DNA of 64,000 nucleotides from BPIH01 sp042408535 (GTDB lineage Bacteria > Chloroflexota > Limnocylindria > Limnocylindrales > CSP1-4). A model generated the notes under the pieces. The model made no database searches. It worked only from the letters and a program-made list of their open reading frames with translations, and had not been told where the DNA came from. The position numbers and the translations under genes are program-made. Numbering within the stretch: position 1 is the stretch's first letter; each line of letters starts with the position of its first letter. Positions 51,482 to 60,353 of the stretch are shown here, piece by piece. The stretch covers positions 3,869 to 67,868 of the forward strand of contig JBHORA010000007.1 of assembly GCA_042408535.1 (NCBI GenBank), read 5' to 3'.

Positions 51482-52795
51482 TCAGCCCCTCCGTTGCGGC
51501 GATCCGCAGCGTCGGCAGAAGCGGGCCGTTGCCGACAGGGGCAGCCCGCAGGAGATGCAGGCCTGGACGCCGCCGGCCCGTCGACCGAGGAGGTCCCGGG
51601 AGGACTCGGCCCAGACTGCTTCTGCGGCGAGGGCGTGGCCTGGGGCCGGGGTCGCGAGGTGCTCCGGCGGCCAGCTCGGGGCAGGTGGCGCCGATGGTGG
51701 CGGTGCCGGCCAGACGGGCTGTTCGGCGGCGTCGGTCGGGGTGGAGCGGGCAGGGGATGGGGGAGCCGACGGAGCAACCAGCTCGGTCCGAGGGGTCGTG
51801 GTCGCGGGCGAGGGCGGGGCGGGAAACTCGGCGGCCGACTCGGCCAGTGGCTCCGCGGCAGCTGGCTCGGCCAGTGGCTCCGCGGCAGCTGGTTCCGCAG
51901 TGGTCGCCCGCATGCCCGATGGCTCGAGGATCGGGCTGCGTGCTTCGCCGTCGACTGCCGCAGGCGCCTCGAGCTCTCGCGGCACCGCGGGCGGCTCGGG
52001 CACCGCGGGCGGCTCGGGCACCGCGGGCGGCTCGGGAACCGCGGCGCCGAGGCTGGCTGCTGCAGTCGGCTCGGCAACCCGTGTGGCCCGCCCCGGCCGG
52101 AAACGGCCGAGGAGATCGCTCGTCCGCCCGGCGGCCCGCTCGGCGGCCGCGGCGGCCCGATCGGTCGGTGCGGCCGGTGAGGTCGGCTCTACCGCTGCCC
52201 GGCTTGCTCCGACGTCCGCTCCCAGGCCCGCTGCCGGGCTTGGGCCGAGGATCGGCTCGGCCGGTCGGGCGGCGGCTAGCGTCGCGGACGCTTCCTCCGT
52301 CGCAGCGAAGGCGGGAGCTGGGCCTTCGCCCCCGACGTCATCGGTTGCCGGCGCGGGCTCGAGGTCGCGAGCCGGCCACACCGTTCCGGCCGCGTCGTCG
52401 GCCGGGTCGGGAAGCGCTCGAAGCGGCTCGACGGCGGTCGACAGGTTGGGGAAGGGGGCTGGCAGGGGTTCGCGACGCAGCTCGGGTGCGCAGGTGAGGC
52501 AGCGACCCTCGGCCTCGTTCCAGCAGTTCGCGCAGGTGTACTGGCGGCAGGAGAGGCAAAAGTTGAAGATCCGGTGGAAGGCCTCGAGCTGCTGGGCCGA
52601 GATCGCCCGCTCCTCGTCGCTTCGGGCGTCGGCGAAGGCCTCTTCGAGGGTCGTGTCGTCGGACAGGACGTAGTTCCGGAGCCCCCGGGCGATGACCTTG
52701 AGCCGGCTCAGCCGGCTTCGGGTCGGCGCGGCGGCCTGGAAGGTGTACCGGGTCCCGCAGCGTTCACAGAAGGATTCGGTCAGGATTTCGGGCAT
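51482..52795 (-). CDS. Large zinc-ribbon protein with Pro/Ala-rich linker
   Basis: A 437-residue protein. N-terminal Cys pairs CERCGTRY (about 9-16), CLSCRQYTCANCW and CLTC (about 79-100) suggest two zinc sites; the central 280 residues are low-complexity Pro/Ala/Glu with tandem PEPPAV and AAAEPLAE repeats; the C-terminus is a zinc ribbon CISCGLPL...FCRRCGSPQRRG. The helical segment between the first two zinc sites (DTTLEEAFADARSDEERAISAQQ) may be a small domain. Function unknown. A TATACT (52849-52854 region, minus strand) may be its -10. Convergent with the YihY gene. Confidence 0.7.
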   Translation of the reverse strand: MPEILTESFCERCGTRYTFQAAAPTRSRLSRLKVIARGLRNYVLSDDTTLEEAFADARSDEERAISAQQLEAFHRIFNFCLSCRQYTCANCWNEAEGRCLTCAPELRREPLPAPFPNLSTAVEPLRALPDPADDAAGTVWPARDLEPAPATDDVGGEGPAPAFAATEEASATLAAARPAEPILGPSPAAGLGADVGASRAAVEPTSPAAPTDRAAAAAERAAGRTSDLLGRFRPGRATRVAEPTAAASLGAAVPEPPAVPEPPAVPEPPAVPRELEAPAAVDGEARSPILEPSGMRATTAEPAAAEPLAEPAAAEPLAESAAEFPAPPSPATTTPRTELVAPSAPPSPARSTPTDAAEQPVWPAPPPSAPPAPSWPPEHLATPAPGHALAAEAVWAESSRDLLGRRAGGVQACISCGLPLSATARFCRRCGSPQRRG

Positions 52796-53364
52796 CGGCC
52801 CCCCGGGCAGAAGTAGCTGGGACCGGGTGGCTCCGGTCGGGAGCGAGAGTATACTCCGCCTCCTCGGCGCCCCCCGGGGCGGCCGTCCTGGATTCCGCAC
52901 CCCCGTTCGGCCCTCGACGGTCCTGCGGCCGGGACGGGGGAGCGGGGCCGGGGCGGATGGGCACCATGGCGGGGCCGGCATGGACGGGGGCTGCCGGCTG
53001 GCTCCACTCGATCGGTTCCCCGGGAGGGTCGCTCCTCCTGCCATCCTGCCGTTCGCCCGCTCGTGCGTCCCATGCACGTCCTGGAGGCCGCCCCGGCCGG
53101 CCCGCGGCTCGGCCTGTCCGATCGTGTGAGTTGGGTGCACGGATGTGATGACCCGCGGCGGTGGAGGGTCAAACGGCTGTCGAAGGTCGCCGGAAGCGTG
53201 AGTGGGCGGACCGCTTCGAGCCCGGCCTCCGCGTCCGACGGCAACGATGTGTGCCACGGTCACGCCGCCATCGGGAGTGACCGGCAGGACCGGGCGCCGA
53301 TCGAGGGAGGGGCCCGGGGCCGGGATCGGCCGGGGACCCCGTCTGCTAGACTCGCCGGCCGACG
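52796..53364. other. Gene-free interval between divergent genes
   Basis: 569 bp between the leftward zinc-ribbon gene and the rightward fhaA. It holds the palindromic GAGTATACTC at about 52847-52856, whose TATACT suits a leftward -10, and TAGACT (53347-53352), 12 nt before the fhaA ATG, suited to a rightward -10. Several open frames cross it but none has protein-like composition or a ribosome site. I see no RNA gene. Confidence 0.5.
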
Positions 53365-54324
53365 ATGCGCCTTCTCGCCGCCGTCGAGCGCTTCCTGGAG
53401 CGAGCCTTCGAGCGGTCATCTTTTCGACTCTTTCGGGCACCGCTCCAGCCGATCCAGCTCGAACGACGGCTCCTCCACGCCCTCGAGCTGGGCCGTATCT
53501 CCGGGCCCGACGGCCCGACCGCGCCCGACCGGTACCGGGTCGCCGTCCATCCAAGCGATCTCGTCGGCCTCGGCACGAGCCCCGCCGACGTTGCGGCTGC
53601 CCTCGCCGACGCCGCCCTCGCCTTCGCTCGGCGGCGTGGCTATCGGGTCGCCGCTCGACCCCAGATCGAGCTCGTGGTTTCGGACCGGGTGGCGGCCGGT
53701 GACGTCCGGGTCGACGTCGCCTTCAGCCGAGGAGCCGACGCGTCCGGAGCGGCCGGGGACGCGCCCGCTGCGCGGCGATCCGGTGCCCCCGCAGCCGAGG
53801 CGACCGGCGTCCTGTCCCGTCGGCCTGCGGCGGCGCCCGGAATTCGGCTCGTCGTCACGTCGGCCGACGGTCGTCGTTGGATCGTGCCTTTCGACGGCCG
53901 GCCAGTGACGGTCGGCCGGGCGCCCGACAACGTCATCCGCATCGCTGACCGGCGGGTGAGCCGTCACCACGCCCGGATCGTGGCCAGGGAGGGCGCCCTC
54001 GTCCTCGTCGACCTCGGGAGCACGAACGGGACCTGGGTCGATGGCCTCCGGATCTCCGAGCTCGCCCTCGGGGTGGGGGACCGGATCGAGATCGGGGCCG
54101 GTGCCGCCGAGCTGCGGGTAGAAGCGGAACCCGGTCCTGGGACGGCAGCGGCAGAAGCGCCGGGGCCCGGCGAGCTGCCCGAGGTGGTGGCGCCGCGAGG
54201 GCCCCGCCGCGAGCCGCACCGCGAGCCGCACCGCGAGCCGCACCTCGAGCCGCACCGCGGCCCGAACCTCCGGCCGAACGAGGCCACGAGGATGGGCGCG
54301 ACGGAGCGCGAACGCGGCCGTTGA
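53365..54324 (+). CDS. fhaA: FhaA-like FHA-domain protein
   Basis: A 319-residue protein with the actinobacterial FhaA layout: N-terminal DUF3662 domain (residues 1-115: MRLLAAVERFLERAFERSSFRLFRAPLQPIQLERRLLHALE, in part), linker, and an FHA domain at about 175-260 with VTVGRAPDNVIRIADRRVSRHHARI and LVDLGSTNGTWVDG, which bind phosphothreonine. The C-terminal REPH/LEPH tetrapeptide repeats are encoded by a 12-bp tandem repeat at about 54209-54262. In mycobacteria FhaA regulates the lipid II flippase under Ser/Thr kinase control. First gene of the wall-elongation cassette. Confidence 0.85.
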   Translation: MRLLAAVERFLERAFERSSFRLFRAPLQPIQLERRLLHALELGRISGPDGPTAPDRYRVAVHPSDLVGLGTSPADVAAALADAALAFARRRGYRVAARPQIELVVSDRVAAGDVRVDVAFSRGADASGAAGDAPAARRSGAPAAEATGVLSRRPAAAPGIRLVVTSADGRRWIVPFDGRPVTVGRAPDNVIRIADRRVSRHHARIVAREGALVLVDLGSTNGTWVDGLRISELALGVGDRIEIGAGAAELRVEAEPGPGTAAAEAPGPGELPEVVAPRGPRREPHREPHREPHLEPHRGPNLRPNEATRMGATERERGR

Positions 54325-54326
54325 CG

Positions 54327-54764
54327 ATGGATCCCGCCCTCGCCGCTCTCTGGCTCATCCGCCTCGCGTTCCTCGGCCTCCTCTACCTCTTCCTCGCCGC
54401 CGTTGCCCGGATTCTCGTCCGTGATCTCCGGACGGCGGCCCGAGCGACACCGACCGAGCTCGGGCGCCTCGTCGTCATCGAGGCCCCCGACGGCGAGCCG
54501 CCCCCCGGGACGCGCCTTCCACTCGGAGCGGTGACGACGATCGGACGCGACGTGAACAACGCCGTCGTCCTCGACGACCTCTTCGTCTCCGCGAGCCACG
54601 CCGTCCTCAGCTACCGGGGTCGGACCTGGTACGTCGAAGACCTCGGCAGCACAAACGGGACGTACGTCAACGGGCTTCCGATCGACGGACCGACCCCGAT
54701 GGGGTTCGGAGACGAGCTCCAGGTGGGACGGGTCCGACTCAGGCTCGAGCGGGGTGGGCCGTGA
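54327..54764 (+). CDS. fhaB: FhaB-like membrane-anchored FHA protein
   Basis: A 145-residue protein: N-terminal transmembrane helix (LWLIRLAFLGLLYLFLAAVARILV, about 8-31) and an FHA domain (TTIGRDVNNAVVLDDLFVSASHAVL and VEDLGSTNGTYVNG). This matches FhaB/FipA of actinobacteria, which sits beside RodA and PbpA. It would bind phosphothreonine on the inner face of the membrane. The ATG at 54327 follows fhaA by 2 bp. Confidence 0.88.
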   Translation: MDPALAALWLIRLAFLGLLYLFLAAVARILVRDLRTAARATPTELGRLVVIEAPDGEPPPGTRLPLGAVTTIGRDVNNAVVLDDLFVSASHAVLSYRGRTWYVEDLGSTNGTYVNGLPIDGPTPMGFGDELQVGRVRLRLERGGP

Positions 54765-54825
54765 CCGCTGGCGCGGGGCGGCGCCCGGCCCCAGTTCCGA
54801 GCCGCCACGGGCCGAGGGTATCCCC

Positions 54826-56244
54826 GTGACCTCCACCCATGCGCCCACCGGACTGCCCCTCGAGCCCCGCTTCTGGCCGCGGCTCCGGCGCCGCGAGCTC
54901 GCCCTTCTCGTCCTCGTCTCCGCCGCCCTCCTCGCCGGCTGGCTGTCCCTCGATCTCGGGCGGCGCCTCGCCACCGGAGCGGAGGGGTCGGGCCTCGGCG
55001 TGGGACAGGCGGCCGGACCCGAGCGGCTCCTCGTCTACCTCGGTGGCCTCTTCGCCGCCCACCTCGTCATCACCGTGTCTGGTCGGGCCACCGACGAGAT
55101 CCTCCTGCCCACCGCCGGGCTCCTCGGTGGGATCGGGCTCCTCGTCATGGAGCGTCTTCCCCAGACCCTCGCCGGATCCCTCGGCGGGCTCGCCCAGACC
55201 CAGCTCGTCTGGCTGCTCCTGGCCCTGGCGGTCCTCACCGGCCTCGCCACCGCCGTCCGATCCGACGCCTGGCTCCGCCTCTACAAGTACACCTGGGCGG
55301 CGGCCGGGATCGGCCTCCTCCTCCTGACCTTCCTCTTCGGCGTCGAGACGAACGGGGCGCGACTGACCCTCCAGATCGGTCCCGTCGGCGGGCAACCCTC
55401 GGAGCTCCTCAAGGTCGTCCTCGTCGTCTTCCTGGCCGGCTACCTCGCTGAGTATCGGCCCCTCCTCGTCGCCGGAGTTTGGCGGGTCGGTTTCCTCCGC
55501 CTGCCGCCCCTGCCGTACCTCGCCCCGATGGTCGCCCTCTGGTCCATCGCCCTCGCCATCGTCGTCGTCCAGCGCGACCTCGGCACGGCTCTCCTCTACT
55601 TCCTCACCTTCCTGCTCCTCCTCTACCTGGCGACCGGGCGCCTCGACTACGTCGTCGTCGGGCTCTTCCTCTTCCTCGTCGGGGCAGCCGCCGCCGCCCG
55701 GATCTTCCCCCACGTCGCCGCCCGGATCGAGATCTGGCTCGATCCCTTCGCCGATCCGAGCGGCGCCGGCTATCAGGTCGTCCAGGCCCTCTACGCCTTC
55801 GGTCGCGGTGGCATCCTCGGGACCGGGCTTGGAGCTGGCCTGCCCTCGCTCGGCAGCCGGCCACCGATCCCGGCGGTCCACACGGATTTCCCGCTGGCGG
55901 CGATCGGCGAGGAGCTCGGCCTCGTCGGTGTCCTGGCCGTCCTCGCCTGCTACCTCGTCATCGTCGAGCGGGGCCTGCGGATCGCCGTGACCGCGGCCGA
56001 CGAGTTCCGGGCCCTCCTCACTGCCGGCCTCGCCCTCGTCGTCGCCGTCCAGGCCTTCGTCATCGCGGCCGGGAACCTGAAACTCATCCCCTTGACCGGA
56101 ATCACCCTCCCCTTCGTCAGCTACGGCGGCTCGTCGCTCCTCGCCAACGGGGCGATCGTCGGGCTCCTCCTCGCCTTCTCCGAGCGAGGTCCGGCACCGC
56201 GGGAGCAACGGGCTCGGCCTCGGCCGCCGGGCGGAGCCGGATGA
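54826..56244 (+). CDS. rodA: RodA/FtsW SEDS glycosyltransferase
   Basis: A 472-residue polytopic protein with about 11 helices. SEDS hallmarks: FGVETNGARLTLQIGPVGGQPSELLKVVLVVFLAGYL (in part), QRDLGTALLYFLTFLLLLYLATGR, SGAGYQVVQALYAFGRGGILGTGLG and the final ITLPFVSYGGSSLLANGAIVGLLL. It polymerises lipid II during elongation with the PBP encoded next. GTG 54826 is chosen because GAGGG lies just before it; in-frame upstream residues from 54754 are low-complexity. FhaA/FhaB and the PBP support RodA rather than FtsW. Confidence 0.88.
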   Translation: MTSTHAPTGLPLEPRFWPRLRRRELALLVLVSAALLAGWLSLDLGRRLATGAEGSGLGVGQAAGPERLLVYLGGLFAAHLVITVSGRATDEILLPTAGLLGGIGLLVMERLPQTLAGSLGGLAQTQLVWLLLALAVLTGLATAVRSDAWLRLYKYTWAAAGIGLLLLTFLFGVETNGARLTLQIGPVGGQPSELLKVVLVVFLAGYLAEYRPLLVAGVWRVGFLRLPPLPYLAPMVALWSIALAIVVVQRDLGTALLYFLTFLLLLYLATGRLDYVVVGLFLFLVGAAAAARIFPHVAARIEIWLDPFADPSGAGYQVVQALYAFGRGGILGTGLGAGLPSLGSRPPIPAVHTDFPLAAIGEELGLVGVLAVLACYLVIVERGLRIAVTAADEFRALLTAGLALVVAVQAFVIAAGNLKLIPLTGITLPFVSYGGSSLLANGAIVGLLLAFSERGPAPREQRARPRPPGGAG

Positions 56245-56256
56245 GGCGATGAGGCG

Positions 56257-57744
56257 ATGAAGCCGTCGCCGGAGCCGCCCGACTCCCGGACAACGATCGT
56301 TCGGGTCGCCGTCGCCGTCAGCGTGGCCTTCGGCCTCGTCGCCGCTGGCGCTGGCTACTGGCAGGTCGTCGAGGCTCCGAGCCTGAGCCGGGCTCCCGAC
56401 AACCCGGCCGTCATCGTCGCCGCCCGGGACGCCATTCGGGGTCGCATCTTCGATCGGGGCGGCACCCCGCTCGCCTGGACGGAGCGCGACAACTCCGGAC
56501 GCCCCTACCGGGTCTATGTCGGAGCGGCCGTCAGCCACCCGATCGGCTACGCCTCGAGCCGCTTCGGGAGCGCCGAGCTCGAGCGGGCCTACGAAGCGGA
56601 GCTCGTCGGGGCCGTCTCGGACGATCCGCTGGCGGACGCCTTCGCCAAGTTTCGACGGACGAGTCCGGCCCCCGTCGACCTCGTGACGACCCTCTCCCTC
56701 CCGCTCCAGGAAGCCGCCGTCCGGGCCTTGGGCCGCGATCGAGGGGCCGTCGTCATCCTCGACCCCCGGACTGGGGACGTCCTCGCCCTCGCCTCGACGC
56801 CGACGTACGACGCCTCGGCCATCACCGACCCCGCCACCGCGTCGGCGACCTTCGACCGCCTCCGGAACGATCCAGCGCAGCCCCTCTTTCCCCGGGCGAC
56901 CCTCGGCCGCTACACCCCTGGCAGCGTCTTCAAGATCGTGACCGCCATCGCCGGGTTCGGAGCCGGCGTCCTCGACCGGTCGACGACCTTCACCGAGCTC
57001 CCGGCCGGGATCCGAGACGGCCTCCCTGTCGACGGCTTCCGGATCCGCGAGCACCCGGGCGTCCCGACCGAAGCCCTCGACTTCGCCGCCGCGATCGAAG
57101 TCTCGTCGAACGTCTACTTCGCCCTCGTCGGCCTCCGCCTCGGGGGCGACCGGCTCCTCGAGTGGGCGCGCCGGCTCGGCTTCGGGGCGCCCCTTCCCTT
57201 CGACCTCCCGACGGCGGCCTCGGAGGTGACCGGTGGATCGGGGCCGAACGGAGGTTTTCGCGATGCCGTCGAGCTCGCGAGCGCTGCTTACGGCCAAGGC
57301 GAGACCTTCGTCACGCCGCTCCAGATGGCCCTCGTCGCCGCCTGCATCGCGAACGAGGGTCGCCTCGTCGCGCCGCGGCTCGTCCTGGCTCGGATGACGG
57401 CGGACGGGCGGCGGGTCGAGACGCCCGTCCGTGACCTCGGCCGGGTCATCGCTCCCGAGGCAGCCGAAGCGATCGGGGAGGCGATGGTGCGGGCCGTGAA
57501 CGGCCGCCTCGGGCGGGCCTTCACTCGCGGTGCCCAGGTCGAGGGCGTCACCGTGGCTGGGAAATCGGGGACGGCGGAGCTCGACGAGGGGGCACCCCAC
57601 TCGTGGTTCATCGGCTTCCTCCCAGCCGACGCGCCCGAGGTCGCCATCGCCGTCGTCGTCGAGCGGGGCGGAGGAGGGGCCGAGCGGGCGGCCCCGATCG
57701 CCGGTACGCTCTTCCGAACCTACCTGGAGCTGCGGGGGCGATGA
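56257..57744 (+). CDS. pbpA: Class B penicillin-binding protein (PbpA-like)
   Basis: A 495-residue transpeptidase with an N-terminal membrane anchor (VRVAVAVSVAFGLVAAGAGYWQV, about 11-33), PBP dimer-like pedestal (RDAIRGRIFDRGGTPLA) and transpeptidase domain. Active-site motifs are present: YTPGSVFK (SxxK, about 226-233), SSN (about 288-290) and KSGTAE (about 432-437). It cross-links peptidoglycan in partnership with RodA. The ATG starts 12 bp after rodA. All catalytic residues are intact. Confidence 0.9.
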   Translation: MKPSPEPPDSRTTIVRVAVAVSVAFGLVAAGAGYWQVVEAPSLSRAPDNPAVIVAARDAIRGRIFDRGGTPLAWTERDNSGRPYRVYVGAAVSHPIGYASSRFGSAELERAYEAELVGAVSDDPLADAFAKFRRTSPAPVDLVTTLSLPLQEAAVRALGRDRGAVVILDPRTGDVLALASTPTYDASAITDPATASATFDRLRNDPAQPLFPRATLGRYTPGSVFKIVTAIAGFGAGVLDRSTTFTELPAGIRDGLPVDGFRIREHPGVPTEALDFAAAIEVSSNVYFALVGLRLGGDRLLEWARRLGFGAPLPFDLPTAASEVTGGSGPNGGFRDAVELASAAYGQGETFVTPLQMALVAACIANEGRLVAPRLVLARMTADGRRVETPVRDLGRVIAPEAAEAIGEAMVRAVNGRLGRAFTRGAQVEGVTVAGKSGTAELDEGAPHSWFIGFLPADAPEVAIAVVVERGGGGAERAAPIAGTLFRTYLELRGR

Positions 57745-58106
57745 CGAGCGGTTTCGAGACGGAGGGCGGGGGCGATCGGGTCGACGGAGCGCCGGTCGAG
57801 GGGATCCACCGCGACCCGGCCGAGCGGGGGCGTGGCGACCGAGGACGGCCGATGGCGCACCCCCGCGGGACGGCTGCGGGCTTCGGGCGTCGGCCCCGAG
57901 CTGACGAGCGCCGCCACGGAGCTGACGAGCGCCGGCCGCTCCTCGAGCGGATCGGGATGGCGGCCATCGCGGCCGTCCTCGGGCTGCTCTTCGCCGCCGT
58001 CGCCGTCGCCGCCTACGTTGGCGGTGAGCTCTTCCTCGCCGTGATGGCCGGCATCGGCAGCCTCATGACCCTCTGGGTCGGAGCCCTCACCCTCGTTCGC
58101 GGCTGA
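57741..58106 (+). CDS. Small membrane protein following the PBP
   Basis: A 121-residue protein: about 70 charged, disordered residues rich in Arg, Asp and Gly, then two close hydrophobic helices (MAAIAAVLGLLFAAVAVAAYVGG and FLAVMAGIGSLMTLWVGALTLV, about 75-118). Its ATG overlaps the PBP stop (ATGA), implying coupling and a role in the same wall machinery, but there is no recognisable domain. Confidence 0.65.
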   Translation: MTSGFETEGGGDRVDGAPVEGIHRDPAERGRGDRGRPMAHPRGTAAGFGRRPRADERRHGADERRPLLERIGMAAIAAVLGLLFAAVAVAAYVGGELFLAVMAGIGSLMTLWVGALTLVRG

Positions 58107-58239
58107 GGCAGGGGCCGTCGCTGACCGGGGAGCGCCGGCCCGGGGATCCGTTGGTCGGGGATTCGCCTGTCAGGCCAGCCGCGGGCTCACCCGGGGATCC
58201 GGTGGGGCCCGGGGACCGGGCGCTGGCGAGCTGCGGGGC

Positions 58240-58355
58240 ACCGCCGGGGAGGTCAGCGCCGCCGGGGAGGTCAGCGCCGCCGGGGAGGTCAGCGCCGCCG
58301 GGGAGGTCAGCGCCGCCGGGGAGGTCAGCGCCGCCGGGGAGGTCAGCGCCGCCGG
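58240..58355. repeat. Six tandem copies of an 18-bp unit at the end of the HAD gene
   Basis: Unit GCCGCCGGGGAGGTCAGC, six copies plus a partial one, essentially perfect. The HAD gene's stop (TGA, 58345-58343) is in the repeat; in another minus frame the units spell GADLPG repeats without stops, so a frameshift before this point would append such a tail. Confidence 0.92.
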
Positions 58356-59200
58356 CCACCCGAGCCGCCGGGACCGGTGGGTCCGCCGCCGTCGAGGACG
58401 TCGAGGAGCTCGGCGAGGGCGGCGATGTGGCGGTGCCCCCGGTCGGGGCAGCGGTCGAGGGGATCGAGGTGGACCGCGGCCAGACCGGCAGCGAGGGCAC
58501 CGGCGACGTCGGCCCAGGCGGAGTCGCCGACGTGGACGACCGCCCGCGCCGGCAGGTCGAGGACGGCGAGGGCGTGGCCGAAGACCATCGGATCGGGCTT
58601 GGCCACGCCGACGTGGGTCGAGTCGACGACCGGCGGGCCGGTCCGGGACCCCAGGGTCGGACGCGAGGTTGGCCCCCGACGCTCGGTCGCGGCGACCGGA
58701 ACCGGGTCCCGCCAGAGCCCTGCCCGGGCGAGGAGGGCGGCAGCGTCGCCGTGCTCGGTATTCGAGACGACAACGATGGGCAGCTGGCGGGCGGCGAGGA
58801 GGCGAACGACGACCCTCGCACCCGGGGCGGGGCTCGACCAGAGGCCGGGTTCGGCGAAGACCTCACCGAGGGCGGCAACGGCTGCCGCGAGCGCGGCACC
58901 GCTGAAGCCAAGGGCCGCCGCATACGCTGCTCGGTTGCGGGCGCTCCGGGTGACCACCGAGGCGCTCGGGCGATCGAAGGCGAGCATGCCCGCATAGTGG
59001 GCCGTCGCGAGTCGGTCATCGGCGAGGAGGGCGGCGACCGTTCGGTCGCGGCGGCGAATAGCGACCTGGCCGACCGAGCGGGCGAGGACGGGCGCGAGAG
59101 CGGCTCGGACGCGAGCGGGGTCGGGCAAAAGGAGGACGCCTCCGGCGTCAAGGGAGACGGCCCGGCGGGCTCGCGATCGGGGACTCGCGGTTCCGGTCAC
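58343..59200 (-). CDS. HAD-family hydrolase (phosphatase-like)
   Basis: A 285-residue HAD-superfamily protein with motif I SLDAGGVLL (nucleophile Asp; the second Asp of DxD is Gly), motif II VVVSNTEHGD, motif III VAKPDPMVF and motif IV HVGDSAWADVAGA. This matches the HAD-IA phosphatase group, although the loss of the general-acid Asp makes catalysis uncertain. A helical cap domain occupies about 35-125. GTG at 59200 is the likely start; no ribosome site is evident. It ends in an 18-bp tandem repeat. Confidence 0.75.
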   Translation of the reverse strand: MTGTASPRSRARRAVSLDAGGVLLLPDPARVRAALAPVLARSVGQVAIRRRDRTVAALLADDRLATAHYAGMLAFDRPSASVVTRSARNRAAYAAALGFSGAALAAAVAALGEVFAEPGLWSSPAPGARVVVRLLAARQLPIVVVSNTEHGDAAALLARAGLWRDPVPVAATERRGPTSRPTLGSRTGPPVVDSTHVGVAKPDPMVFGHALAVLDLPARAVVHVGDSAWADVAGALAAGLAAVHLDPLDRCPDRGHRHIAALAELLDVLDGGGPTGPGGSGGRRR

Positions 59201-59341
59201 GGCGCTATCGTCGCCCGAATCGGAGCCAGCCGCGGCATCGGGAACCAGAATCCGGCCTCGGGCGTACCATGAAACGCCGCCGCCGGTCGGCGCCGGACGT
59301 CGCCCCGCCGGACGCGGGTTGTCGGAAGCGCGAGGGGAGCC

Positions 59342-60340
59342 ATGCCGAACATCCAGGACGTCGGAGAGCGGGTCATCGCGAACGTCGAGCGGGTCATCGT
59401 CGGCAAGCACAACGAGGTTCGGCTCGCCCTCGTCGCCCTCCTCTGCCGAGGCCATCTCCTCATCGAGGACGTCCCCGGGACCGGCAAGACGGTCCTCGCC
59501 AAGGCCATCGCCCGGAGCCTCGGCTGTACCTTCCGCCGGATCCAGTTCACCCCGGACCTCCTCCCCTCCGACGTCACTGGGCTGTCGATCTACAACCAGA
59601 AGACGCAGGAGTTCGAGTTCCGACCGGGCCCGATTATGGCCCAAGTCGTCCTCGCCGACGAGATCAACCGGGCGACGCCGAAGACCCAGTCGGCCCTCCT
59701 CGAGTGCATGGAGGAGCGCCAGGCGACGATCGATGGGGTGACGTACCGGATGCCGGATCCCTTCCTCGTCATCGCCACCCAGAACCCGATCGAGTACGAG
59801 GGGACCTTCGCCCTCCCGGAGGCTCAGCTCGACCGCTTCTTCCTCCGGATCCGCCTCGGCTACCCGAAGCCGGTCGAGGAGGTCGTCATCCTCGACGAGC
59901 AGAAGCGGGTCCACCCCCTCGACGAGCTGGCCGAGGTCTGCACCGTCGAGGAGCTTCGGGCCCTCCAGACCGCGATCCGCGAGATCTACGTCGACCCCGC
60001 CGTCGCCGACTACATCGTCCGCCTCGTCGGGGCGACTCGGGTTCACCCCGACGTCTACCTCGGCGCCTCGCCCCGGGGCTCCATCGCCCTCTACCGGGCC
60101 GGGCAAGCCCTCGCCGGCCTCCAGGGCCGCGACTACGTCATTCCTGACGACATCAAGGCCCTCGCCGAGCCAGCCCTCGCCCATCGGCTCATCATCAAGA
60201 CGAGCTCGACCCTCCACGACGTCACGGCATCGGCGGTGATCCGGGAGATCCTCGACCGGCTGCCGATCGAGGCGCCCGTCGGAGCGCGACCGGCTGGCCT
60301 CCGGGAGCTGGCCGGACGGTCGGACGGAGCGGCGAGCTGA
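59342..60340 (+). CDS. MoxR-family AAA+ ATPase
   Basis: A 332-residue MoxR protein: Walker A IEDVPGTGKTVLAKAIA (about 40-56), Walker B VVLADEINRATPKTQSALLECMEERQ, sensor VIATQNPIEYEGTFALPEAQLDRF and the C-terminal lid. MoxR ATPases are chaperones that act with DUF58 and VWA proteins; here the DUF58 gene follows after 13 bp. GAGGGGAG lies before the ATG. It is the first gene of a MoxR-DUF58-transglutaminase operon. Confidence 0.93.
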   Translation: MPNIQDVGERVIANVERVIVGKHNEVRLALVALLCRGHLLIEDVPGTGKTVLAKAIARSLGCTFRRIQFTPDLLPSDVTGLSIYNQKTQEFEFRPGPIMAQVVLADEINRATPKTQSALLECMEERQATIDGVTYRMPDPFLVIATQNPIEYEGTFALPEAQLDRFFLRIRLGYPKPVEEVVILDEQKRVHPLDELAEVCTVEELRALQTAIREIYVDPAVADYIVRLVGATRVHPDVYLGASPRGSIALYRAGQALAGLQGRDYVIPDDIKALAEPALAHRLIIKTSSTLHDVTASAVIREILDRLPIEAPVGARPAGLRELAGRSDGAAS

Positions 60341-60353
60341 GGTCGAGCCGGCC

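Noticed and set aside
58343..60217. 624-residue leftward frame including the HAD protein
   Set aside because: The upstream half is the antisense of the MoxR gene and has acidic shadow composition; only the part from 59200 is protein-like.
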